From NCBI GenBank assembly GCA_001986395.2, contig MQVO02000036.1, positions 148,782 through 212,781 on the forward strand: DNA of 64,000 bases, written 5' to 3'. How positions within the stretch are numbered: position 1 is the first letter of the stretch; the number at the start of each line of letters is the position of its first letter. This document shows, piece after piece, positions 1 to 13,139 of this stretch. The stretch comes from Irpex lacteus. Taxonomy: Eukaryota > Basidiomycota > Agaricomycetes > Polyporales > Irpicaceae. The translations under genes and the position numbers were made by a program. A model generated the notes under the pieces. That model had not been told where the DNA came from. It searched no databases and saw nothing but the letters and a program-made list of their open reading frames with translations.

Positions 1-2021
1 CTCGGTGGGATGGCGGCCGCAAGGGGAGTATACGTCCTTCGTGGACGATAGGCTGGACGTGGCAGTCATTACTAGACTTCCACGTACCGGTGCAGGTCGA
101 TACCTGCAGTGAAGAAACATGGTGTAGATATGTCTCAGAGTTGAGAACGCTAGCGAGTAGGTGGAGGAGTTGGTTTTGACTGGTAACTGACGATTCATTT
201 CGGGAAGCCCATATATACCTAGGGGACTGTATTTAAAGTTAACGTTCTGTCAGCATGAGACGTACGTATGATCAGGATGCGCGTACAGTACCCTTTGTTC
301 TTTACATTTTGTTGACTCTACTTGAAGTAACAGTTCCCATCTTCCGTTCCGCCGATGGTCCGACTCATCTTTTTCGTCTACCATTGAACGTTGAACGTCG
401 AACTCTTACTAGTAGTTTTGACGATGCATCTCAGGCAATATGTCGTTCTAATCCTGAGAGAAGACGCATCTCCCAACGAGAATAACCCCATCACTTCTCT
501 CTTTCCAGATTGCGGGGCGTATGATTTGGAGGGAACCGGACAAAAGAGTTCCCAGGAGAAGAGGCCTCACATAACTTTGGATCCGGGATCTGGAACGTCA
601 TTTCATGAGGCTGGAAATGACGCATAGTATGTGACACTAATGACGAGTATACTTAAGGGCGTGATATGCATACTATACACTGGCAGTCAAGTCGCCGTGA
701 TAGGATCGTGGCGGGCTGGTATTGATGTTAGACATGCTCAATCGCGCTGTGCACCGTGCCGATGGGCGTACCCCTTGGAGTCGACGGTGTTCTACGTTCA
801 GTGTCAAAACGTCGGGGGTCATCTAGACACCGTTATGAGAGTATCACCAGTAAGATTGGAATACATGGTACATGCAAAGAATATTTGCTCACAATGAACT
901 TCAGCCCCTGTTCAATTCCATACTACAAAACGACAAACCCTTCACAGGTTCTCCGAGTCGAGCGTTCCGCACTTCCAGGACTGATAGCTCCCCCAGATCA
1001 CACCCGCAACGGAGATGGCAGTGCCGAAATCACGTTGCATGTCCGGCCATCGAAGCGTCGGTCACGAGTTCCAAGCTCTTGACCTCTGAGCTTGTGCGAC
1101 TTGACGTACGTTCTGGGTCCGGACGCTGGATAGACTCTCTGGCGGCTACTTAGTCTTTGTACCCTTGACCTTGAAGTTTGAAAGTTCGGGAGAAATCAGC
1201 TGTCTATCTGGCTTAGTATACTGCCGTGACGGTGATGAGTGGGAAACGTGAAGGTGACGGTGGTGAGGCTTCAATAAGTGAACTGATGTATGGACGGAGA
1301 TGCTTACATGTGGGATGTTTTTGTGCCCGAAACTCGTCACAGGTGTTGTAGTTTTTGTCAAAGACAAGGTTGATTCTGTGATAAAAAGAACTTTCGTGAG
1401 TTGGAATATCCAAACGATGAAACGGAAGTCAGCAGCATCGCAACGTCAGCTCCAAGAACTACGTTGGTGATCCCACCATGATATTAGTGCTATTCACTTA
1501 CAACAGATGACCGTATGGGAAGAGATCTTCTTCTAAGAACTATAGGTTCTATCTGAGCGTTCTGCGAACGTATGGTAACATGAGTTCGTGAGTTTGGCGC
1601 TTCTGTGTCTGTGTTCGCAGAATTCCGAACTTTGTTTGCATTGAACGAACGCTTTTTCGAAGTTCGTCATGACGCTGAGCGGGTGTGTGAACGATCTGTT
1701 GAAGAAGATTCAGAAGAGTGAGATATGAGAACGTGGCGGTCCTACCTGACCGGTCACTGGCAGAGCGCGAAGGACTCACTACCGCATAGCGCGGGCACCA
1801 TCTGGGAAGCTAGATGGTATGGCTGTCGCTCAAGAAACCGGAGTCATCCTATGACGCGTAAAAGTATCGCTGAACTAGCAGTTGAGATGTTCTATAGTTG
1901 AGCTAATTATCCATGGCAGATGAGAGATTAACAACATTTAGTAAGTATATAGTAGCATCCCGGCCGTCTCCTGCGATGGTCAGTGGATAGTTGAACAAAG
2001 ATCCCACAAGCCCACTTGCTT

Positions 2022-2264
2022 ACATGTGCAGTATAACCTTGATGAACAAGACAGCAGTTGTACGAGAATATTGTGGAGCAATAGAGTCGTTTTTATCGGG
2101 ATTGCGTACATATTCATCGCACGTCTGCATCACGCGTCTTGAACATGCGCAGTACTATCCTGGCGAGCAAGACAGTATTTGTACGAGAATATTTGTGGAG
2201 CAATAGAGTTGTTTTTGTCATCGGGATTTCGTACATCTTCAATGCAATGTCTGCATCACGCGCC
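2022..2264. repeat. imperfect tandem duplication, 2 x about 121 bp
   Basis: Copy 1 (about 2022-2142) and copy 2 (about 2144-2264) share the same order of words: a CATGxGCAGTA start, then a CAAGACAG word, TACGAGAATATT, GTGGAGCAATAGAGT, a T-run, a CGGGAT word, CGTACAT, and finally GTCTGCATCACGCG. They differ by substitutions and a few small indels. No long open frame spans both copies, so this looks like non-coding tandem duplication. Confidence 0.75.
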
Positions 2265-4560
2265 CTGAGGCCCGAGGCTTGAGCGTGGAGTTACCTGAGT
2301 GTAATTTTGCCTCATCGAGCACACACACTCGTTCCTGTTTGTAAGATTAGCTGCTATGCGAGGTACAAAAAGAACAGGCACGGAGAGCTCACATCTGGCT
2401 GGGGAGAGTAGTAAACGTATGTTACTTTCCATCTCCCGGGTCAGTTGTTACACCGACATACAATTGTGTCACGGCATCAGAGCTGAGTGATCGGCGAACT
2501 CAGAGGTTCTTGCATATGTTCATGAACTCTTCATGATATCTGCTGCATAGTTGGTTCAGTTCAACTCGGAAGCGGCGGCTGAGACCAGACATACGGTTAT
2601 TCAAGTGCAGAACAGAACCTTCGTAGACGCGGATACGACGTGCACTCATCTTGCCTCTGCAAGTATTCCTTGGCAAGGTAGGATCATTGCACCAATCAGA
2701 AAGTAGTGTCGTCAGTGAGGTATCGATGCTCCGTATATACAACGAAGCCACTCACCACGTAGCCTAAGCGTCTAAGCTTGAATGTGCACAGTCTACCTTT
2801 GTGGGCTCGCGAAATCGTCGGGCGTACGATTGACAGCTTCAGCGTTCAGAGCGCAGTGCAGTGCAGAGTAAGGATGCGGATTCTCATGCCACGCACGGTG
2901 CATGATGTGCGCTGCCATAACAAGCACCCAGCTGTCACGGTCGCTGTAATTCGGGATGTCGGGATGGCGGAGGCGAGGTGGGTTTAGAGAGCATGTTTAT
3001 GGAGTGTACGAGAAAGCCAAAGAGCTTGACCCGTACAGTAGGTACCATGGCGCATGTTGCTATTGTGAGCGAGGTCAGCATGCTCGTCTGCAAGTTGTGT
3101 TGGGAACTATCCATGGAGGAGTTTGCGTACCTTGATTTTGACGCCATACAGCGTTCTTGCTGGAGTGGGAGCGTGGAATGTCGTTTTTGCCTTTAAACTA
3201 CGTCTGCCAAACCGCACACAACCGCAGGAGCATATCTCCGTAGTTCCCTAATGTGAAGGCGGTGTCCTTCAAGCTCAGCCGCGCGGTATTTGCCCACGAG
3301 TGGGTCGAGAGGGGAATGCGAGTTGCTTTGTAGGATGTGTCCTGTGAAAGAATGCGAGATTCTCGGGCGTGCGTCATGGTATCGTCCGCAGGTCGCCGTT
3401 CTTGTGGGATTCGCTTTATCCGCCGTCACACCTGAATTTGTAATGCAAGACTCTGGAAATCTGCGAAATTGACACAGGAAAAGTCTGAGACTCGACGATG
3501 TGGAGATCAGCGTAATACGTACTATGGCATTCTCACCAGTCTTGCACCTGCGAGCGTCGTAATTGGTGTGGAAAGGCGAGGGCCAAAAATACCAACTTGA
3601 AATCAAATCCGCCAGAGGCCTCGGTGAACGTGGATGTCATGCCCATGCTAGGTTATGGGGGTGACGGCAGTGGCGCTGTACACACGAGGCAAGGGGATTT
3701 CTTTGCCTGAAAGTGCATACTTAGTATCATATGAGTGAGTCCAGAGCGCTAGCGTGATGAACGTGATGTAAACCTACAGCTCTTCATGCGCTCAGCACCC
3801 TCAAGTGTCGTCGGATGATGGACATGATGACAGCTTTGAATTAGTAGCCCGATGACGACACCCGGTATGAGAAGTGCCGAGCACTGCTCAAGCTGGATGA
3901 GGTGTAAATACTTGAGGCTGTGTCTGCACTGTAAAAGAAAACGAGTTTCAGCACGAGACCGTGAGGATTACGAACTCGAGAGAAGGCGCACAACCTGGAA
4001 CCTTACTAGCCTTACTCCCGATTCTGGGATCGGTGCACACTCGATTTAGCAACCCTCAAGCTGGTGGCGTCCCATCCCCTTCTTCGGCCCCTTCGCCCTT
4101 GAGCCTATCACTAGCACTAATCTAGGTTAATATCTCGGTGTAGAGTGATGGTCATCTCCGACGCTTTCAGGGTCGAGCTTACCAGACACGTAGCGAGCCA
4201 AGTGACAATCGAAGTTCCACACGTTCGTTGCTTCAGTTGGCCGGCGGAAAGAGTAAGGGCGATTCCATGTTGAACAGTTTCGCTCAAACAAGCTATTAAC
4301 CGTACCAAGAGAGATCTGCTATATGTGGTTAGTCCGATTTTTTGCTCAACATCTCAGAAAGTTTTAAAGAGACTTATGTACTCAACTGTGTGGAGGATTT
4401 CAAAGTAGGGTGTATGTGTGGTATGTAGGTTTGGTAGCTAAAGTGTATGTTCGTGCTGGTTCTGTTGAACGTGCAGGACTCATAGGTACGACCGCGCAAT
4501 GAGCATTGAGGGTGAAGATGCGGGCCTATCAGGGAAGCAAGTGAGCTGCATAAGATGCCC

Positions 4561-4586
4561 TGTCAGTACGTGTCAGTACGTGTCAG
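4561..4586 (+). repeat. short tandem repeat, 10-bp unit
   Basis: The decamer TGTCAGTACG occurs twice in a row, followed by a partial third copy (TGTCAG). It lies in non-coding sequence. Confidence 0.7.
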
Positions 4587-4664
4587 TTCCAATCGAATAA
4601 GAATAAGAGGAGGAGAGCTAACCGCATTTACGACTGCCTAAAACGGAGTTGAATACCGGTGACA

Positions 4665-4678
4665 GTTGAACGTTCAAC
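4665..4678. repeat. perfect 14-bp palindrome
   Basis: GTTGAACGTTCAAC is its own reverse complement. A related TTGAACG word is repeated directly near 383-398. It could bind a dimeric regulator, but there is no neighbouring gene to support that, so it is recorded only as a structure. Confidence 0.45.
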
Positions 4679-5819
4679 GTTGATATATGACAGCTCGGTG
4701 CTCTGGCTGCGTTACTTGGAAAGAAAGCGCTGCAATGATGCTGAGTGCTCGTAGACACTTGCATCGTACAACGGTCATCCCCTCAACGCGATCCACTATA
4801 TCAACGCGTAAGTATACGAGCAGAATACTCTATTCGGGTGCAACAGCACAGGCACTCGCTACCGCAGGTGAGCCAAGACATCCGTCTCGGACTAGAAGGA
4901 TTCTATCTCCTCCTTCTGCGAGTCGAGCGTGGATATCACGGGAAAACGGCAGCTGTGATTAATGCGACTGTGTACCAGGCAAGATGAAGCTTGCGAGGCT
5001 CGAACCTCTGGCCGGCGACCGCGAATTTCGGACAGCGGAGAAGCTCAAGCGTCACCCTCAATCTTCCACGATTGTAAAGTCTCAGTCATCGTTGAAAGCG
5101 TGGTCTGGACCGCGTCGGGAGACCAAAATGACCGAACTTGTAAGCTTGAGTGGCTAAGAATGGGGCGGAGCCTTGACGGTGAAAGTGCAAAGTAAAGGAC
5201 GCGTCAAACGTCGGTGGCGTCGGTGAGCGAGCAACGGAGATCAAGTCGATCCGAGATCCAAGGGGCGAGATCATATCGCCAAAAGATAAAATTGGAAGGT
5301 GTGCAAGATCACTCCTCTCCCACGCGAGAGCCAGATCGGGATGATTGACGTCTTCAAGGCTCTCATGTCCTCTGTATTCTTTGAAGCGAAAGACGAAGAC
5401 GAGCCACCAAAATATTTCAGGCTACAACGCTTAAAGTATAAACATTCGGATGTACTACTTGTGAGCCTATGTCTTACAACCCTCAACACATGTTGCTAAG
5501 TGGGCATGATACTTATGCTAAGGTTGATACCGCAATCCTGGACTCACAATTCTAAGTCATACTGTGATTAGAGAAGTAAGACACAGGTATAATCGCGGAC
5601 GGTACCTCACCAGAATTTCACAATGTGGCCGATAATCGTGGACATCGATGACAGGGAAGTCCCGCCATCACCGATCCCGACGACATCGAAGTTGCGTCGG
5701 TGTCAAGAAGCTCGTGTACTGGCAAATCCATAGTCGAGTTCAAGTCAAATTTTGGGGTATCATCGTCCTGTAAAACTTTGCGTCGGGTCTGAATCGCTCC
5801 ACAGCTACTCACCGTCTAG

Positions 5820-5827
5820 TATAAATA
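5820..5827 (+). promoter_or_regulatory. TATA box of the first hydrophobin gene
   Basis: TATAAATA lies 123 bases upstream of the hydrophobin ATG at 5950 and is followed by a pyrimidine-rich leader (about 5835-5945), the usual layout of strongly expressed basidiomycete hydrophobin genes. Confidence 0.75.
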
Positions 5828-5949
5828 CTCGCAGCGTCGGCCTGACTTCTCTCCATTCGTCGCCCCACTCTCGACGTCTTTTCGTTCATTCCTTCAGACT
5901 TCTCACTCCTCGTCCTTCGTTCTCAGTTCTCACCGTCAACTAGGCAAAC

Positions 5950-6910
5950 ATGCACTTCCGCTCTTTCGTCGCTCTCTCTCTCGTCTCCCTTGCGGCCGCC
6001 AGCCCTCTCAACTTCGGGGAGGACTGCGATTGCACCACCAAGATCATCACCACCACAGTCCAGGGAACCCAGACCGTCATGACTTCGATCATCCCGACAG
6101 TCACTAGCGTCCTCTCTTCCGTTGAGAGTGGCGCCACCTCGGTCATTGGCAGCGTTGCAAGCAGTGCAACTTCCGTCGTCGGCAGCGTCATCTCCTCGGT
6201 CTTGTCGACTCCAACTGCCCCCGTTGTGACTGTTACGGTTACTGAGACCGACTCTTGGTGGCACCACCATCACCCTACCGGCTCTCCGAGTCACGGTCAC
6301 GGCGGCTCATCGAGCGAGCCTGCTACTACCGAGAGTGCAAGCGCAACCGCTGTCACTCCCAGTCACGGTCATGGCGGCTCATCGAGTGAGCCTGCTACTA
6401 CTGAGAGTGCAAGCGCAACCGCTGTCACCCCCAGTAGCAGCTCTGACTGTGACGGTACGACGGAATACACCACTGTCACCATCGGTGGCTCTCCCACCAA
6501 CGGCGAGCCAACCGTTACTCCTACCGCCACCGATGACTCCACTGAGACTGAGAGCAATCCCGCCCAGGCCACCCCGACTTCGTCGTCTGGTTCTTCTAGC
6601 CAATGTTCAACTGGCTCCATTCAGTGCTGCAATAACGTTGCTCCCGTAAGCCTCTTTCCTACTGCATGCTTACAACGTTCAATCTCTGACGCATATATTG
6701 ATATCACAGGCGAAGAGCCAGCAGGGCAAGCACATGCTTTCCATGATCAACCGAGAGCATGAAGCCGACTCCTTCGGTGATACCCTTGTCGGTGGCGGTT
6801 GCAACACCGGTATTGGCCTGTTGAACAGCGGTGCTTGCTCTAGTACACCAATCTGCTGCGAAGCTGGCTCTGGTCTGATTTCCATTGGCTGCATTCCCAT
6901 CATCCTTTGA
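5950..6910 (+). CDS. class I-type hydrophobin with long His/Ser/Thr-rich N-terminal extension
   Basis: Secreted amphipathic protein expected to coat hyphae or fruit-body surfaces. CDS join(5950..6645, 6710..6910), 298 residues; one phase-0 intron with GTAAG donor and CACAG acceptor. A signal peptide covers about residues 1-18. The eight-cysteine pattern is C219-X6-C226C227-X35-C263-X11-C275-X5-C281C282-X10-C293, close to class I spacing, and the end IGCIPIIL matches the hydrophobin at 13140. Two features are odd. About 200 residues of Ser/Thr/Pro/Val-rich sequence precede the hydrophobin core and include a WWHHHH cluster and two perfect-length 24-residue repeats. The Cys3-Cys4 loop is also polar and charged (it contains KSQQGKH and INREHEADSF), where class I members usually have a hydrophobic loop. 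The family call is firm; strict class I behaviour is less so. Confidence 0.9.
6289..6432 (+). repeat. 72-bp in-frame tandem repeat inside the hydrophobin
   Basis: Two units (6289-6360 and 6361-6432) differ at only a few mostly synonymous positions. Each encodes 24 residues beginning SHGHGGSSSEPATTES and ending SATAVTP. The near identity suggests a recent duplication and possible copy-number variation between strains. Confidence 0.9.
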
Positions 6911-9900
6911 AGAGTTGGTAAGCTCAGGCTCTCCGTTTACAACTCCTTACCCACTTACTGACGGGCACATAGAAACTATACACCCGCTCGGGTGAAGGCC
7001 CCAGACGTATCCTTCACATTAGCTTTCTCGTTATCCACGTTACGTACTTAGCTTCAGGAACTTTAATCTCGTTCGTTTCCTCTTGTCGCAGTATCATTCC
7101 ACTCCTTTATCGCGCAGCCCTCCTTTTTGCAGTCTGATCATACTTGCGCTTGTCTTAATGGCATAGTACACACGGACGTTGATGTCATGTAACAGCGTAA
7201 CCTACCTATGCATCGATGTAATCAGCTATCTCGTACTTGATACCGATCGAAAATATTCCTGCCTCACTAAGCCTCACTTGTGAATGGACGCATCACAAAG
7301 CCTACACTTGTCATTCGCTACTGCCAGACAAACTGGACGGGAAGGCGCACATGCGTACCACGTGTTTTTGAATTTGGAGAAGTGCTACGAATGGTATTGC
7401 ATGAAGTTCGAGATCCCTAGTTCTTCAGCTTCTCGTCTAGACTGAGGTCCCTTGCCAGTGCGGGCGTCCTCCGAGGCAATATGAACTCCGTCTATACCCG
7501 TTAAGAAATCAAATTGAACGGGTTACTACCGTGGTGAGAAGAGGTACAGCGGGCACTTACCGATGGACTTCTTGAAGGTCTGGGCGTGGTTGGTATAGAG
7601 TTGGATCAAGGTTTCTTCGTCCGATGATGTGTGTTCGGAGTTGTGATATGGCGACGAACGAGACATCGTAACATCTTTGAAGTTACGCACAAGACTCGAC
7701 TGTTGAGAGTGGTACTTAAGTATGCTGATAAGCTCTGAGTACTAGCTATAGTTATCGTATTAGCGGTGGCAAGTTTCCTAAAGGCGGCATACCACTCACA
7801 GAGAGATTACTCTGATACGTAGAGCTGAGCGCACTTGCTAACACAAGACGTAGAAAGGCAGTGTCGAGTAGCCATTACTTCGCGTCCAGACAGACACGAC
7901 GTTCCCAGTCCGAGTCTGGACTACTATTCAGCTAGGACAGCCACACGATATCCGCATGGGGTCGCCGGTTGTGCTTTTTACGTCTGCAAACGGAACGAAT
8001 AAGCAGCATGGGCACGAACAATAGTACAGCACCCGTCGCATCCCTAGAACTTACAGCATCGTCTTCAGCGACTTTCTTCAAGCTGTTCAGTTCATAACAA
8101 TGCGCACCGGTCTCCGAGTCTCGTGAAGGGGAGAGAACGTCTGTTGAGCGCTGACATTGATCGTCGTGATCTTGGTACGTAAGAAACGTTGAACAGTAAT
8201 GCAGGACTGTTCGAAGCGAGCGTGCCTGTGCATGCACGAGGCTCTGGATGCACCCTCGATCTGCAACTCCGAATAAACCCGTTGGGCGTTGAAAGCGCAC
8301 TCGAATAGATAACCTGCGAAGTACAAGAGAGTGGATTGAGCAAAGAACTGATAACGAGTGGCTAGTTCTTACCTCGAGGACTTCTGGACGCGATGCCAGT
8401 ATGCATGATGGAAGTTCATACATGCATGGACGATATAACTACAGTGATGGGTCTCGTACTTCCTAGCACAAGAACCACGTGTCTCGAGACCAAAGCAGAT
8501 ATAAGGCTTCGTCAGATATAGAGCCTCCCGCGTTGATTCGTACGGTATTTCTCATGATCCGCGAAGCTATTGACTCCGTGGACAGTCTCGTCGGTCACTG
8601 AAATTCTCAACTTCTCTTCTCTTCTGTGATTCATGAGGATTTATCCACCTCCGACTGTCATTTGATCAGAACTGTGGCATGTAGAGTGAACAAATCCTTA
8701 CCACTGTCGTCCGTCTCCTTGAATGGAACGCACCTGACAAATGTTCTGCATTCCATGTCAACCTTGAAAAGCTTCGCAGACGAGTAACCTACAGGAATTG
8801 AGTGACCAAGTAAGCTACTTGAACATGATATTGGCAATCCTACCTTAATCGTCTAGATTGGTTACGTATAGGCATGAGAGATTTCCAGGTACATGGAAAC
8901 AATGTAACTGCTTCCTGTGGTCATTGATCACCTCCGATGGGGAGAAGATGAATCCAGCGAAGGGTGTAACATAGAACATCCTTCACAGCCTTTTCGTATT
9001 CTTGATACTTTCTAGCGTGAGTCCGAGAGAAGGCAAGAAGTCAAAAGCGGGGGCTGTGGGACTACCGACCTGCGGCTCGAGCGGAGGTCTGGGTTTGGGA
9101 TGTGGCAAGCCCGGAGAAGCCTAAAGCTTCGTAGAATGAGTGCTCATGGAAGAAACTAGAGGTAAAAAGCTTGTACTTGGTTTCATTGAAGCAAGATTCA
9201 TCCTGCATACTACGCTGTTCGTGATTGAATGTCGCGGACAAGGGGATAATACGTCGACAGTTTCGTAACTCTCATTACCAACTGAGGCCAGAAACAGTTC
9301 CACTTGTCTTGTGTCAAGGCAGGCCGAAGCTACGGCAGAGTATGGACTATGTTGTGGCGGTGGACAAGCGGCATCGGCAGTCTCAGACACGTGCTTCTCT
9401 CCGAGGACATAGGTGCCACACGGACATTGATAGGCTGTTGTATGTGAGAGACCATATGAGTGGCCAATGGGGACATGATGGTGTCGTACTAGGACTATAC
9501 CATGTTGGTTGCACGGCTGTTGGATGTTCAGAGATAACAGACACGCCTGCATGTTACGAGCTTTTCTAAGCTTATGTCGTTCCCAGCCTTTTCTGCATGA
9601 CAAACGTACTGCCAACTCCTTTGAACAAGGCGCAAGATAGACAATAGTCAGCACGCACACTTAGGAGTGAGCGCAGGGTACAGACGTGGATGGCGATACT
9701 TGCCTCTTTCTAATATGTTCCGGTTGCCAACCCCTACGAATGGCTGTATCCGCACCTCGGTAAGGTCGGCCAATGAGGTCGCGTAGCCTCCATCTGCGAC
9801 ATGAGCAGACGAAAAAGTCGCTCTAACGCTCTCTCAGGATAACTGTCAGGGTCTTTTCGTGAGATAAAAGGGAGGTATGCAGACAAGCATCTCACGCTGT

Positions 9901-12900
9901 TGCCAGCCATAGTCCTCGTGGAGTATACAAGGCTTCGTTACCCATGTGGCTCGATGACCTTTGGCAGGTCACAGTGGGAACCCGTGTACGATCAAACAAT
10001 GATACTCTGCAACAGCGAATCGAACTCAAGTCAGCCCAGCGTATTGTCGTGAGTAAAGTGTATACGGTACCGTTTTATGTGCACGTTGTTGGTTGTATTC
10101 CACCGGAGATGTCCGCTCATTTAACAATCGGAACCGTCGAACTGGAGGCTTCGAATGGATATTTAGGCGTTAAGGAGGTCACCAAAAGGAAGAGAATTTC
10201 AACGGTCCGTCAGCCCAGCTTGCTTCGGTGCGACACAACATGCACTAGCGTGCCGTCCAATGACAAACTGTGAGAGACGACATACGGTGCGTAGTCGAGC
10301 AGGACGGAAGAGTTCTGTTCGAGGCTCTCGTAATTGGCCAAAATGGTGTCCTTGTCTTTGCTTTCACGTTCGAACTCTCGACTTGTAGCATCATAATACA
10401 GCCTGAGTAGCCGAGAGCGGTCAAGCCTAGCACCAGTACGGGTATTAATGCCCTACACGGGGTCACGTCCCTTGACAGGTTTGCAAAACGCAGGAATAGA
10501 ACACTCACTATGTACCTGACTAGAAGCACACAGCTGCGTACAGCTCGTCATTGGGATAGGATGGCTAGCCTCAGTATCTGTGGAAGTAGAACCACCAGTC
10601 AGGACGGGTTGTAAGGGAAATCAAAGAAACATTCTCGGAAATTGCAAAGCCGTCGGGATACGTCAAGATTGTCAACAAATATTGATCAGCGGTGAATATC
10701 TCAGCCATGAGATCGTACTTTTCGAGCGAAGATGGCAGGCTAAAAGCTACCACAACGTATCAGATGGGCCGATACGATGCTGTCCTTGGTGATGTAGCTG
10801 GTGATGTCGTCCCTGCTTACTTACGACGTGAGTACAGGATGCAAGAATGGCGACAGCCGTTGTAGCAAAGACTTAACTTTGCGTCCGATTTGACGAGATG
10901 GTATGGACTACCCGGGCATTCATCCAGCTAAGTCCGATCCACCAACACATCTTGAACACTTTTGCTTGTCCGCCACCGTCGGCCTGTCGTTGAACTACAT
11001 AGTGCTCAGCCGGGAAGATGAAGATTCACAATTAAAGAGCGTCTGGATGATCGTCTGTGACCGCACTTGCACCGACGACACCGGTGGGGATGGGTGCACA
11101 GCATGCTCCCTGACCCAACTTCCCCCACATGACCTATGAACATCGAGGACGTCCTGCAGAACTTTACGCAGGTTGATAGTTGAAGACCTTATCCTGTCAT
11201 CCCAGTCAACGTCGAGGCAAGGGTTACGGTGGTGGCGGCAATAGTGTGCGATCATACGGGCTGTGGTGTCAGCTGTTTGAGACGATTACTCCCACTCATG
11301 CAGCTGCATCCATATGAACAAGGTCCGGAATGAGCAAAGCAATGAGCAAGGATATGACGATACATACTTGAGCGCATGAGCAATGTAATGCTCGAGGTGA
11401 CAGCACGTGGTCCAGCAGACAAAATTGTAACGTCTCGACGATCGAACCGGCACTCAACTTGGCGTTACCGTCGGTTCATCTTGTGTAAAATTCCGGCGGC
11501 TTGATCTGTCAAAGAAGCGTTCAAACAATATGATCCTTGATGGGGGACGGTGTCAGTGTGAACAATGTCCAAATGCGGTAGTTATCATGGCGCTCAGTCC
11601 TGCAGCGGCCTGGTACCAATAGACCGTAAATGGTAACTTTTGCACACCGACGGAGAAAAATCGTGTGCAATGAGGCCGCTGAATTCGACTGATACCCGCA
11701 TGGTGAGCGCGTTGAGGGTCGGAAGAGGGTAATAACGTACTGTCTTCGTCGAGTACCTTGTTGCTTGCCCAGACCAGCTGAAGCGTGGTCTTAGGGTGAA
11801 TCTGTCGCGGTCAAACTTCAAATTGCTAAATGAACAGCTCGGATAGAAACCACCTTAGCAAGTGGTCATAAGTGCCGCAGCAAGCGCTGAAACCCATTCT
11901 GCATGGAATGCCAGTGACTGTGAACGTATTCCTCTGCTGTTCTTGGCGGCACTCTCTGTACAACGCAGTAAGTCAGAGATTGACAGCACGAACTGATACA
12001 CCCACCTTTCTATACATAGTCAACTCCACTCACATGTGGCTGCCGCCTACACGAGGACGTCGTGGGCGGATCAGGAAGAAGAGTTAGAAGTGCAAGAATC
12101 GCGACGGTATTTTAAAATCTACATCCAGGCATATTCTACGCAACCCAATCTGGGCTATGACTTGGAGCATCAGCTCGGATGACTCCGTTAGCCTCGCTGT
12201 CCACGTCGATGGGACATGCCTGCTAGATATTTGTCCACTGCCAGACGATGATGCCCAGGCAAGTTGAGATTGGCAAGACTGATTCGGACGTTTAATCGCA
12301 GAAAGGCGCATATTTGGACAGGTCGAGCAAGACAATGCGTCATGAACCTATCTGTGACCTCACTGCGATTGAAGCAGTGAACGTGCATGCCAATCTGAAT
12401 GAACTACATCATGAGCTGTACGTACCGCCTTCACGCCGTCATATACGTCTGGGTTCACTATCGCCAGCCATTTTAATACAAGTCATCCAACTGTAAAACA
12501 GTTTATCAATTATTGGTGAACGGTGAATGGCCCGCAGCGCACCAACTATTCATTTTCCCTTGGTTGTCATTTTAGCCGCCTAAGGCAGGCTTCGTCCAGC
12601 CCCAATTTCCACAAGTAATGGCCGTGATCAAAGCTTCTGACGCCTCGTATCTGCTATAATCCCTGTTAATATCCGTCGCAGGAGAGAGATTATGGATGGT
12701 TCGTGCTGGATAGGGCGAATCGTGGTATGGAACTTCACGGCGCCTATGATCCCTTTCTGTTCGCAGAGGAGCATCAAGGGACACAGCAGTCTACCAAATG
12801 GAGGTTTAATTGTGTCCTTCTTTAACACCTGATGTGAACATGTCAACAGAATGTTCTGGGCAACAATCGGGGTCGTGGCAGCGAGAAACATACTGTTACC

Positions 12901-13032
12901 AAATCCACGTTGCAAGCGGTATGCTCGGCAGGAGTGCCAACGGCTGTCGGGCGGTCCTGGTAAGGCTCCGCTAGCCAATCAGGCTCAGCTGTCTAAAAAG
13001 GCAGGAAATAGTTCTTGTCAGCGAACGAAAGG
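6911..13032. other. gene-poor stretch between the hydrophobins
   Basis: The first few hundred bases are probably the 3' UTR and trailer of the upstream hydrophobin. Beyond that I find no exon chain I can defend. The longest frames (7932-8423 minus, 163 residues; 9121-9660 minus, 179 residues) lack recognisable motifs and compete with open frames in other phases. A word TATGTTCCGGTTGCCA near 9715 recurs near 15045, hinting at old dispersed repeat sequence. Confidence 0.45.
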
Positions 13033-13040
13033 TATATATA
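13033..13040 (+). promoter_or_regulatory. TATA box of the second hydrophobin gene
   Basis: TATATATA lies 107 bases upstream of the ATG at 13140, a spacing similar to that of the first hydrophobin gene, and is followed by a C-rich leader with CAACAACATC just before the start. Confidence 0.75.
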
Positions 13041-13139
13041 GGGGTGTGGTTCTGGCTGTTAAACCTCAGCTCGAACAGCACTCGCTTCGAACTACACAAG
13101 ACCCAGTCAACTCACCGCCCCAACAACATCTTTATTATC

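Larger units (their letters stand above)
1..5819. other. gene-poor stretch, no supportable gene
   Basis: I see no exon chain with credible splice sites or recognisable protein motifs on either strand; open frames are short and frequently interrupted. The only structure I can support is the tandem duplication at 2022-2264, the decamer repeat at 4561-4586 and the palindrome at 4665-4678, listed separately. It may hold decayed mobile-element sequence, but nothing visible proves that. Confidence 0.5.

Noticed and set aside
4985..5050. Minus-strand AGGTTCGAGCC resembling a tRNA B-box
   Set aside because: No A-box upstream and no cloverleaf can be drawn.
7932..8423. 163-residue minus-strand open frame
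   Set aside because: Two other minus-strand frames over the same bases are also open for about 80 residues, there is no motif, and no convincing splice partners exist.
9121..9660. 179-residue minus-strand frame opposing a 114-residue plus frame
   Set aside because: Opposing open frames without domain signal; composition looks random.
11395..11470. Minus-strand CCGGTTCGATC resembling a tRNA B-box
   Set aside because: No A-box or matching acceptor stem within tRNA length.
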